Source: Myxococcus stipitatus
GTDB lineage: Bacteria > Myxococcota > Myxococcia > Myxococcales > Myxococcaceae
DNA: 64,000 nt
NCBI RefSeq assembly: GCF_037414475.1
Contig: NZ_CP147913.1
Span: forward strand, 9,930,501 to 9,994,500
Reading direction: 5' to 3'
In this document: positions 34,999 to 44,100 of the stretch, piece by piece
How the letters are laid out: every line of letters begins with the position of its first letter
How positions within the stretch are numbered: the first letter of the stretch is position 1
Made by a program: the position numbers and the translations under genes
The notes under the pieces: generated by a model
Databases searched by the model: none
The model's input: only the letters and a program-made list of their open reading frames with translations
What the model was told of the DNA's origin: nothing

Positions 34999-36975
34999 TC
35001 AGACGCCGGGGCTGCCCATCATCGGCGTGGTGTCCTCGGAGGCCACCACGCCCGCGCCCTCGGCCCGCAGCAGCTCGAAGACGGTGAGCGACGTGGCGGT
35101 CCCCGGCAGCTGCTGTTCTCCCAAGGGCGCGTAGACATAGGGCTCCCGGGACCGCGTACGCGTCCTGTCGCTGAGGAGCACCTGTCCTCGGCCCGCCATC
35201 GACGCGAGCCGGGCCGCCGTGTTCACCGCGTCCCCCAGCACCGTGTAGTCGAGCCGGCCGGACGCCTTCGCGCCGATGCTCCCCGCCACCAGGTCTCCCG
35301 AGTCCAGCCCCATGCAGACGCCGTGCGCATAGGGCGCGGCCTCGCCTCCTCGCGCGGCCAGGGTCTCCAACTGCCGGCGGATGGCGAGACAGGCCTCCAG
35401 CGCGCGGTCCACGTGCTCGGGGCCGCGGAACACGGCCATCACCGCGTCACCGACGAACTTGTCCACCGTGCCACCGCGCGCGAGCACCTCCGGGACAATG
35501 GCCTCGAAGTTGGCGTTGAGGCGCCGCAGGGACTCCGGGGGCGCCGCCTGGCGCAACACGGGGGTGAAGCCATCCACGTCGATGAAGACGACGGTGCCCT
35601 CCACCCATTCGCCCGCCATGGCCTCCGTGCCCTGCAACATGGGCGGAATGCGCTCCAGCACGCCGCCGGGGACGAACATGCGCAACAGCCCGTTCTCCTC
35701 GGTGTAGCGCACCGTGCGCCGCAGCTCACGCACGTGCTTGAGCGTCTTGACGAGGGTGGCCTCCAGGTCCGGGAAGTCGATGGGCTTGGTGATGAAGTCA
35801 AAGGCGCCCCGGTTCATCGCCGTGCGCAGGTTGCTCATGTCGCCATACGCGGAGACGATGACCACGCGGACGAGCGCGCTCACCTCCCCCACGCGCGACA
35901 AGAACGTGAGCCCGTCCATCCTGGGCATGTTGATGTCACACAGGACGACCGCCGTGTCCGGGTGCTGGCGCAGCTCCTCCAGCGCCTCCTCTCCGTCCGA
36001 GGCGAAGAGGAACTGGTAGACGGAGCGGCGGATCTGCTTGCGGAAGCTCTGCTCCATCATCACCGCGACATCGGGCTCGTCATCGACCACCAGCACCTTG
36101 GCCGGCCGGAACGGGCGCCCCGCCTCGACTCGCGCGGAGAAGGCCGAGGCCAGCTCGTGCGCGGACTGGAAGCGCGCGGACGGCTCCAGGTCGAGCGCTC
36201 GCGCGAAGAAGGCATCCACCTCCGCCCCCAGCTCGGGCACCAGCGTGGAGGGAGCAACCGCGGGAGGCGGTGAGTTGCCCAGCCGCATCTGCCGCAGCGA
36301 CTCGAGCGGAAACGGGTGCTGGCCGGTGAGCGCGCGATAGGCCACCACGGCCAGGGCCCACAAGTCGCAGCGATGATCCAACCGGGGCGACAGGCTCCGC
36401 AGCTGCTCGGGACTCATGTACCGCGGAGTCCCCGCCATCTCCTCGTCCGGGTGCGGATGCGCGGCGCCACCTTGGGTCAACAGCGCGAGCCCGAAGTCGA
36501 GCACCTTCACCACTTCACCGGACGCGCTGCGGGACAGGAACAGGTTCGCGGGCTTGAGGTCGCGGTGAATCACCCCCGCGGCGTGCGCGGCCGTCAGGGC
36601 CTGCGAGGCCTGCACCAGCAGACGCTCCACCATGGCGAGCGACAACCTGCCGCGCCGGTTCAGCAGCGCCTCCAGGTCCTCGCCCTCCAACAGCTCCATG
36701 ACGATGTAAGGCGTCTCACCTGCCAGGTCACAATCATGGACCTGGATGACATGCGGACTCTGGAAGCGGGCGATGGCTTGGGCTTCCCACTCGAACTGGC
36801 GCAAAGAATGCGCGGTGGGCGCGCAGTGACTCGCCATCAGCTTGAGGGCCACCCGGCGCTGGAGCTTGGGATCCACCGCCACCCAGACGGTGCCCATTCC
36901 GCCGCCCGCGAGCATTCGCTCCAGGACGTATCGCCCGCCGATGACACGCGGCTGAGACAGATCAAGTTCGTTCAT
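34999..36975 (-). CDS. Ser/Thr kinase - receiver - class III nucleotide cyclase fusion
   Basis: A 658-residue protein starting MNELDLSQPRVIGG. A start 11 codons upstream lacks support. Kinase (about 15-290): GGGMG at 24-28, K45, HRD at 137-139 and DFG Asp D160, all intact. Receiver (about 305-425): VLVVDDEPD and phosphoacceptor D347 in VLCDINMPRMDG. A linker follows. Cyclase (about 455-640): metal-binding D466 and D510, base-recognising K506 (KFVGD) with LDYTVLGD, and NTAAR transition-state residues. The Lys/Asp pair points to adenylate cyclase. The protein would link phosphorelay input, Ser/Thr phosphorylation and cAMP in one soluble chain. No transmembrane segment. Confidence 0.93.
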   Translation of the reverse strand: MNELDLSQPRVIGGRYVLERMLAGGGMGTVWVAVDPKLQRRVALKLMASHCAPTAHSLRQFEWEAQAIARFQSPHVIQVHDCDLAGETPYIVMELLEGEDLEALLNRRGRLSLAMVERLLVQASQALTAAHAAGVIHRDLKPANLFLSRSASGEVVKVLDFGLALLTQGGAAHPHPDEEMAGTPRYMSPEQLRSLSPRLDHRCDLWALAVVAYRALTGQHPFPLESLRQMRLGNSPPPAVAPSTLVPELGAEVDAFFARALDLEPSARFQSAHELASAFSARVEAGRPFRPAKVLVVDDEPDVAVMMEQSFRKQIRRSVYQFLFASDGEEALEELRQHPDTAVVLCDINMPRMDGLTFLSRVGEVSALVRVVIVSAYGDMSNLRTAMNRGAFDFITKPIDFPDLEATLVKTLKHVRELRRTVRYTEENGLLRMFVPGGVLERIPPMLQGTEAMAGEWVEGTVVFIDVDGFTPVLRQAAPPESLRRLNANFEAIVPEVLARGGTVDKFVGDAVMAVFRGPEHVDRALEACLAIRRQLETLAARGGEAAPYAHGVCMGLDSGDLVAGSIGAKASGRLDYTVLGDAVNTAARLASMAGRGQVLLSDRTRTRSREPYVYAPLGEQQLPGTATSLTVFELLRAEGAGVVASEDTTPMMGSPGV

Positions 36976-37150
36976 GTTGGTTCGCCCTGAGCGGCGCGAT
37001 GATGGCACAAGGGGTCCACACTCGATACTCCATCAGCGCGCTCCCTACCCAGGCGGACGGGCCGCGCCGCGCGAGGCGCCAACGCCGCGCATGATACTGT
37101 GCCCACCGCCCCCCGCCCGCGACCTTCGCCGCACTACCCACTGAGGCGTC

Positions 37151-39382
37151 ATGAACGAAGCGCCCAAGCCATCCGTGTCTCCGCTTCCCTTCCCCGTCCC
37201 TCGCGACGAGCCGCCTCCCGCGCCTCCGCACGAACCAGACGGAACGACTTATCCCGGACTCCAGGTCCCTCCAGGACTGAAACCCGGAATGCCGCGCAAC
37301 GCGATGACGTCGGACCGGACGCCATACACGCGCGAGCCGCTCAAGGTGCTCGCGGGCACCCTGCCCCCGGACCTCCACGGCCACGTCTACGTCGCGGGCC
37401 CCAGCGTGCACGCGGGCTCACCGGCCCTGGCCTCGGACGGATTGGTGCTGCGGCTCGACTTCGACGGCGCACAGGCGACGTTCAGCTCCGCCATCATGAA
37501 GACGCCGTCGTACTACGCGCGCGAGCCCGTCAACGAAGGTGAGACGTCGCGAGGTCCGCTCACGCGCTACCTCAACGAGTTCCGGGACACCACGCTCTCG
37601 GATGTCTCGATTGCGCTGGGAGCGCAGGAGGCTCCCAACACGGCGCCCTTCCTCGTCGAGGGCGAGAACATGTTGCTCGTCACCACGGACGCGGGCCGTC
37701 CGTGGGCCATCCACCCGCTCACGCTCAAGGCGTACACACCGCTGGGATACAAGCGCGAGTGGAAGGCGGCCGTCCCCGCTCCCTGGGCGTTTCCGCTGCT
37801 GCAGAGCACCGCGCACCCCGCGTTCGCTCCCGAGCCCGCGGTCCCCATCTCGCCGGAGAAGGAGTCCCAACAGAAGCCGCGCTTGTTCTTCACCAACCAC
37901 GCGCCCAAGTGGCCGCTGGGTGATGGCTGGACGCAGCTGGTGACGTGGGACACCTGGGAGAACCGCCTCCACCACTGGGAGCTCATCGACGCGGCCACTG
38001 GCAAGCCCGTGGTGACGCAGTCGCTCCATCAAATCGCCGTCACGCGTGACTACGTGGTGCTGCTCGACAGCAACTTCCCGGTCAACTTCTGGACCATCGC
38101 AGCGCAGGCGGCGCTACCGGGCATGACGCGGGTGCAGCGGTTCGTGGATCGCATCACGTCCGAGCCTTCATATCCACAGGCGGTGTTCTGGGTGGTGAAG
38201 CGCTCGGACCTGCGTCCTTCGCCGGGCACGTTGTCGCGCGATGACCCGCCGCGGATTCCCGCGTACCGCTTCCAGTCCGGAGGCGGCGGCCTGCACTTCG
38301 CCGCGCGCTACGAGAACCCGGACGACGTCATCACGTTGGTCGCCGGTCACTCGCCGTCCGAGGACCTGTCCCACACCCTCAAGGAGGGCGACCTCCTCAT
38401 CAACGGCCATCACGCGCAGGCATACCAAGAAGGCATGCCCACGGCGGTGCCGATCACACGCAGCTCGCTGGGGGTGCATCGCATCGACATGCGCCGGCTG
38501 CGCATCGAATCCAGGCTGCACGCGCACGACGACTTCACCTGGGGCCTCACCGTGTTCTCCAACGCGGGCCTCATCAACGGCGAGCTCGAGACGAACCTGC
38601 GCATGTACCTGCGAGAGGTGCCGAGGCTCCGGACGCAAGGGGGCCCGGACGAAGTGGAGAGCGGGATGCAGTGGGGCATCCCGGATGACGCGCTCGCCAT
38701 CTACTTCAACTCGGATGGCTTCACGGCGGACATGGTCCCCGAGCACCTGTATCAGCTCTACAAGCCCATCGTCGGAGACAAGGCGGGCCTGCCCATCCAG
38801 GAGGGCCGGGCCGCGAGCTTCTTCAAGTTCTTCGTCCACTCCGGCCGCTTCGAGGGGTACGTGCTCCCCACCGGCTGGTTTGGCTTCGCGCCGCAGTTCG
38901 TGCCGAGCATCAAGCTGCCGAAGGTGCCTTACTGGAAGGGCTACGTCGTGGCGCTCGTGGTGTCGGACCCGACGCCGGACCTGCCGCCCAACTCCACAGG
39001 CGACGAGGTGTGGATCTTCGACTCGGAGAACATCGCGAAGGGCCCCATCTGCCGACTGGGCAGCCGGAACTTCGACGTGGGCATGACGCTTCACACCACG
39101 TTCCTGCCGCCGGGCCTGGGGGAGCTCCTCGATGGCAACGTCCCCGACGGACCGCCATACGCCGTCAACGTGCGCGAGGACTACGACGTCGACGAGATTC
39201 AGAAGACCTACGAGGACTGGCTGCCGGGCCTGTTCCCCCGCGTCCCCAAGGTGCTCTTCACGCCGTGGAAGCTGGGCGTGAAGTGGGTGCTCAACTTCCC
39301 GAAGCTGCGCAAGGTCTTCGAGCGGGACGTGTATCCCCACTTCCCGCTCCGTCCACCCGAGAAGCATTCCAAGAACGAGTGA
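37151..39382 (+). CDS. carotenoid oxygenase family protein
   Basis: A 743-residue protein, longer than the about 500 residues usual in the family. The RPE65/carotenoid cleavage fold is recognisable from LKVLAGTLPPDLHGHVYVAGP, SLHQIAVTRDYVVLLDSNF (a His-containing strand), GGGLHFAARYENPDD and the C-terminal HTTFLPPG. Several of the four iron-binding His can be proposed but I cannot assign all by eye. It probably cleaves carotenoids or apocarotenoids to aldehydes. There is no signal peptide; the Pro-rich N-terminus may be disordered. It converges on a CrtI-type desaturase gene, which supports a carotenoid role. Confidence 0.86.
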   Translation: MNEAPKPSVSPLPFPVPRDEPPPAPPHEPDGTTYPGLQVPPGLKPGMPRNAMTSDRTPYTREPLKVLAGTLPPDLHGHVYVAGPSVHAGSPALASDGLVLRLDFDGAQATFSSAIMKTPSYYAREPVNEGETSRGPLTRYLNEFRDTTLSDVSIALGAQEAPNTAPFLVEGENMLLVTTDAGRPWAIHPLTLKAYTPLGYKREWKAAVPAPWAFPLLQSTAHPAFAPEPAVPISPEKESQQKPRLFFTNHAPKWPLGDGWTQLVTWDTWENRLHHWELIDAATGKPVVTQSLHQIAVTRDYVVLLDSNFPVNFWTIAAQAALPGMTRVQRFVDRITSEPSYPQAVFWVVKRSDLRPSPGTLSRDDPPRIPAYRFQSGGGGLHFAARYENPDDVITLVAGHSPSEDLSHTLKEGDLLINGHHAQAYQEGMPTAVPITRSSLGVHRIDMRRLRIESRLHAHDDFTWGLTVFSNAGLINGELETNLRMYLREVPRLRTQGGPDEVESGMQWGIPDDALAIYFNSDGFTADMVPEHLYQLYKPIVGDKAGLPIQEGRAASFFKFFVHSGRFEGYVLPTGWFGFAPQFVPSIKLPKVPYWKGYVVALVVSDPTPDLPPNSTGDEVWIFDSENIAKGPICRLGSRNFDVGMTLHTTFLPPGLGELLDGNVPDGPPYAVNVREDYDVDEIQKTYEDWLPGLFPRVPKVLFTPWKLGVKWVLNFPKLRKVFERDVYPHFPLRPPEKHSKNE

Positions 39383-39513
39383 GCCTCACTCCAGCGCTGG
39401 TGATGGCGCCTCCAAGGACGCCAGCACCTGGAGCGCGCCGTCGGGCGTGACCACCAGACACGCCCGATGCAGACGATGCACAGACGGCCATCCGACCCCT
39501 CTCTTCGCACGAA

Positions 39514-41043
39514 TCAATCCTCGGCCATGACCGCGTCCAGGATCTTGGCCGAGCACAGCACCGCGGGCAGTCCCGCGCCGGGATGAGTCCCCGCGCCCAC
39601 GAGGTAGAGCCGCTCCACGTCCTCGCTCTTGGCCTGGGCCCTGAGGAACGTGGACTGCAACAAGGTGGGCGCGAAGCTGAACGCCGCCCCCCGGAAGGAA
39701 CGGAGCTCGTCCCGGAAGTCCTCCGGCGTGAAGACGCGTGAGGTCACGAGCTCCGACTCCAGTCCAGGCAACACGCTCCGAGACAACCGCACCGCGAGCT
39801 CGCGCCGGAACACCTCCGCCCTCGCCTTCCAGTTCGAGCCGTCTCCGAGATGCGGCACGGGAGCAAGGACGTAGAACGCATCATGCCCCGCGGGAGCCAA
39901 TCCCGAATCGGTCGCGGTGGGCCGGTGCAGATACAGCAACGGTTCATCGGACGCGGGGCCCGAGCCCGACAAGCCCGCGAACATGTCTTGGAAGTCCCGG
40001 CCGAACAGCAGCGTGTGGTGTGCCACCTCCGGGTACTGACGGCGTGTGCCGAAGTACCAGAGGAACACGCTCATCGAGTACCTCGCTTGCTGGACACGTG
40101 CATCCGACCAATGGTCGCGAACCTGGTCGGGTACGAGGAACCGGTACGTCCACGCGGCATCCGCGTTGGAGACCACCGCGTCCGCGCCAAGCCACTCCCC
40201 GGTCCCCAGCCTCACGCCCGTGGCCGTGCGGCCGTCCACGGTGATCCCGGAGACCTCGCTGCCGTACCGCACGTCTCCGCCGAGTGACTCGAGCAGCGAC
40301 ACGAGCCCGCGCACCAACGCCCCCGTTCCGCCCACGGGGAAGAACGAGCCCCAGCGCCGTTCCACGTATTGGATGGAGGTGTACACCGCGCTCGCGGGCA
40401 GGAAGGGGCTCCCGCCGATGAGGAGCGGATGAAAACTCAGCGCCTGCCGCAGGCGTTCATCCTTCACGTGTTTCGAGACCAGGCCGTACATCGACCGGAA
40501 CGCTTCCTCACGCAGCAGGGCCGGCGTGTATGGCGCGAGGCTCAAGACATTCGGCACCGGCGCGCTCATCAACGGGCCGATGCCCGCTTCGTACATCCGC
40601 TCGACACGCGCGGAGAGCGACTCGTAGCCCGCCACGTCGCCCGGCGAGAACAGTCGAACGGACTGAAGCATCGCGTCCCGGTCGGCGTGGTAGTCGAACG
40701 TGGAGCCATCCGGAAACCGCATCCGGTACAGCGGCGTCACCGGCCGCAACGTGACATGGTCCGACAGGCGTTGCCCCGCCAGGGTCCAGAGCTCCTCGAG
40801 CAGGTGCGGACACGTGATGACCGTGGGGCCCGCGTCGAAGGTGAAGCCCTCCTGGTGGAAGGCATGGGCCCGGCCACCCGGTCCTTCCCGGCGCTCCAGG
40901 ACGGTGACCCTCCAGCCCCTCGCGGCCAGGCGGACGGCGGCGGCCAGGCCGCCAAAGCCACTGCCGATGACGAGCACACGCCTGCCGCCTCGCCGCGTGG
41001 CCCCCATCACCCTGGTTGAAGAATTCATCACCACGCGGTCCAT
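39514..41043 (-). CDS. CrtI-type phytoene desaturase/isomerase
   Basis: About 509 residues. The start is placed at MDRVVMNSSTRVMGATRRG; ATG codons at 41028 and 41007 are alternatives. The frame stays open far upstream on the minus strand, but that is antisense to the hybrid kinase gene. FAD-binding dinucleotide fold: VLVIGSGFGGLAAAVRLAARG, LERREGPGGRAHAF, and the C-terminal YLVGAGTHPGAGLPAVL of the CrtI family. It should introduce or isomerise double bonds in a carotenoid precursor. It neighbours a carotenoid oxygenase gene, separated by about 130 bases. No crtB or crtE is in the window. Confidence 0.93.
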   Translation of the reverse strand: MDRVVMNSSTRVMGATRRGGRRVLVIGSGFGGLAAAVRLAARGWRVTVLERREGPGGRAHAFHQEGFTFDAGPTVITCPHLLEELWTLAGQRLSDHVTLRPVTPLYRMRFPDGSTFDYHADRDAMLQSVRLFSPGDVAGYESLSARVERMYEAGIGPLMSAPVPNVLSLAPYTPALLREEAFRSMYGLVSKHVKDERLRQALSFHPLLIGGSPFLPASAVYTSIQYVERRWGSFFPVGGTGALVRGLVSLLESLGGDVRYGSEVSGITVDGRTATGVRLGTGEWLGADAVVSNADAAWTYRFLVPDQVRDHWSDARVQQARYSMSVFLWYFGTRRQYPEVAHHTLLFGRDFQDMFAGLSGSGPASDEPLLYLHRPTATDSGLAPAGHDAFYVLAPVPHLGDGSNWKARAEVFRRELAVRLSRSVLPGLESELVTSRVFTPEDFRDELRSFRGAAFSFAPTLLQSTFLRAQAKSEDVERLYLVGAGTHPGAGLPAVLCSAKILDAVMAED

Positions 41044-41187
41044 GACACACCCGGTCCTCGCGCTCCACCGCGACGAGCAGCCCGCCGACCAGCGAAGACA
41101 CCAGGTCCTGTTGCGAGCCCAGGAGGGCGCGGCTAGCCTGCCGCTCCCAAGGGGGGGTGTCGCGCCCCTGCGCGCACAGGTTGAGCA

Positions 41188-44100
41188 ATGATTGAAGTCC
41201 CTGGCTACCGAAGCGACAGAGTTCTCTCCTCCTCGGGTCCCTTCCATCTCCTTCGAGCAACACGCGTGGATGACGGCACCTCGGTCACCCTGAAGGTCGC
41301 CGACCCCTCTCGCCCCGCATCCTTGGCGAACCGTCTCCGGCATGAGTTCGAGCTGACTCAAGCCCTGCGACTCGACGGCGTCCTCCATCCCCTGGCCTTG
41401 AACGAGTCGCGCCCCGGCACCTCCGCGCTGGTGCTCGAGGGGTTTGGTGAGAAGACCCTCGCCCAGCGGCTGGCCTCCGAGCGCCTCGACTTGCGCTCCG
41501 GATGCCGGCTCGCCGTCGCCCTCGCGCGCGCCGTGGGACAGCTCCACGCCGCGGGCATCCTGCATCGAGACCTCCAGCCAGCCTCGGTGCTGCTGGGCGC
41601 CGACGGGACGTCCGTGAAGTTGACGGGACTCACGCTCGCCACGCGACGGGCCCGCACGGAAGTGGCACCCGTCGCGCCTGAGCGGCTCGAAGGGACACTC
41701 GAGTACTTGTCTCCCGAAGGCACGGGGCGCACGCACCGGAGCGTCGACTCGCGCAGCGACTTCTACTCGCTCGGTGTCATGCTGTTCGAGGTGTTCACCG
41801 GCCGCAGGCCCTTCGCCGACACCGATGCGTTGGGCCTCGTCCACGCGCACGTCGCGCTTCCACCGCCCTCTCCTCAGGCGCTCTCGCCAGAGCTCCCGCG
41901 TCCGCTCGCGGCCCTCATCCTCAAGCTGTTGGCCAAATCGCCGGAGGACCGATACCAGAGCGCGTATGGGCTGGTGGCGGACCTTCAGCGCTGCCTCGAT
42001 GCGTTGGAGGCTCACGGCGCGGTGCCCGACTTCGAGCTGGGCACGAAGGACGTCCCCGAGCGCTTCGCCGTTCCCGAAAAGCTCTACGGCCGGGAGTCGC
42101 AACAGGCCGCGCTGAAGTACACCTTCGAGCGTGCGGCCTCGGGCCGCTCCGGCTTCGTGCTCATCACGGGCGGCGCGGGCATGGGGAAGTCCGCGCTCAC
42201 CGGCACCCTCAAGCGGCCCGTCTCGGAGAAGCACGGCCTCTTCGTGCGCGGCAAGTACGACCAACTCCTTCGTGATGCCCCCTACAGCGGCATCTTCGAG
42301 GCGTTCCGCGAGGTCGCCCGCAGCCTGCTTGGTGAAGAGCGGCTGGAGGATTGGCGTCAGCGGCTGCTGGAAGCGCTCGGTGGCATGGGCCGCCTGGTGG
42401 TGGACGCGGTCCCGCGCATGGCGTTGGTGCTCGGTGAACAACCGCCTGTTCCGGAGCTGGACCCCGCCGAGTCGGAGCTCCGGTTCCAGCTCGTGTTGCG
42501 CAAGCTGATGGGCGCGCTCGCCACGCCGGAGCATCCACTCGTCATCGTGCTCGATGACCTCCAGTGGGCGGACAGCGCCAGCCTCCAGCTCCTGCGTCTG
42601 CTGTTGTCGGACAAGGGACTCAACCATCTGCTCGTCGTCGGCGCCTGCCGCACCGAAGAGCTGGGCCCCGACCATCCGGTGGAGGGCCTGTTCCAGTCGT
42701 TGCGCGAGGCGGGCACCCCGGTACAACGCGTGGACCTGGAGCCGCTGTCCCCCGCGCAGCTGTCGCGACTGGTGAGCGATGTATTCCCCGCAGCGGCGGG
42801 ACAGCGGGACACGCAACTGGATGCGGTGGTGCTCTCGTTGACGGAGGGCAATCCCTTCTTCGCGGTGCAGCTGCTGCGCGCGTTCTTCGAGCGAGGGCTC
42901 GTGCGCTTCGACGCGGAGGGCGGTGGGTTCCGTTGGGACGGAGGTGCACTGAGAGGCCAGGACTTCAGCGACGGCGTCGTCGCGCTGCTCACGGCCCGAA
43001 TCCGCGAGCTGAGCCCCGAGGCCCAGGCCCTGCTCCCCATGGCCGCGGCGCTCGGCCATACGTTCACCTCTCGCAACCTCGCCGTCGTCACGGAGCAGTC
43101 GCCGCAACGAGCGGAGGCGACGCTCGACGAAATCGTCCAGGCGGGCCTCGTCTATCCCGTGGGAGAGCGCCTCACGGACACGGAGCGCGCGGACAGCTTC
43201 CAGTTCGCCCATGACCGCGTTCAGCAGGCCGCGCTCGAGCTCACTCCCGCGAGCCAGCACGCGGAGGTCCACGCCCGCATCGGCCGCTTGCTCTTGCGCC
43301 ACACGCCTCCCGAGCTGCTGGACGAGCAGCTCGCGGACATCGTGAATCACTTCCATCTGGCGCTGCCCGTGCTGAAGGACACAGAGGAGCGGCACCGCGT
43401 GGCGGCGCTGGACCTGCGCGCGGGACGTGGAGCCAAGTCTCGCGGCGCCTGGACGGCCGCGCTGCGGCTTCTGTCGACGGGCCGGCAGCTCCTGGGCGAT
43501 GAAGGCTGGTCGAAGAGCCGCGCCCTCGCCTTCGACCTGCATGTCGAGGCCGCCGAGGCCGCCTATCTCGCGGCCGACTTCGAGCAGATGGAGCGGCTGG
43601 CTGGAGCGGCGCTCGCCCATGCGGCGGACCGCATCGAGCACGTGCGCGTGCACCTGGTGCGCCTCCAGTGCCACTCCCACCGCGGTGAGCATGCGCGCGC
43701 GGTGGACCTGGGCCTGGAAGTCCTGGCGAAGCTGGGCCAGCACCTCCCCGCGCAGCCCAAACAGCCGCATGTCCTGGCCGCCGTGGCGAAGACCAAGGTG
43801 CTCTTGGGGCTGCGCAAGCCCGAGGACCTGGAGTCGCTCCCCGAGCTGAAGGACCCGCTGCTCCTGGCGACGCTGCGCCTGATGATGAAGCTGTCCACGG
43901 CCGCGTTCATGTCGCGGCCCCTGCTCTTCCCGCTCATCGTGCTGCGCACCCTGCAGCTCTCCATCCGCCATGGCGCGACGGGAGCATCGGCCTTCGGGTA
44001 CGTGGGCTACGGGTTGATGCTCAGCGTCCACCTCGGCAATCCCGAGGAGGGCTACCGCTACGGCCGGCTCGCGCTCAAGACGCTGGACCGCTTCGGCGCG

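Noticed and set aside
39387-39510. Minus-strand coding-like stretch after the CrtI stop
   Set aside because: It reads plausibly (about 30 residues ending LEAPSPALE) but has no start signal or known domain. It may be a decayed 3' remnant but cannot be supported.
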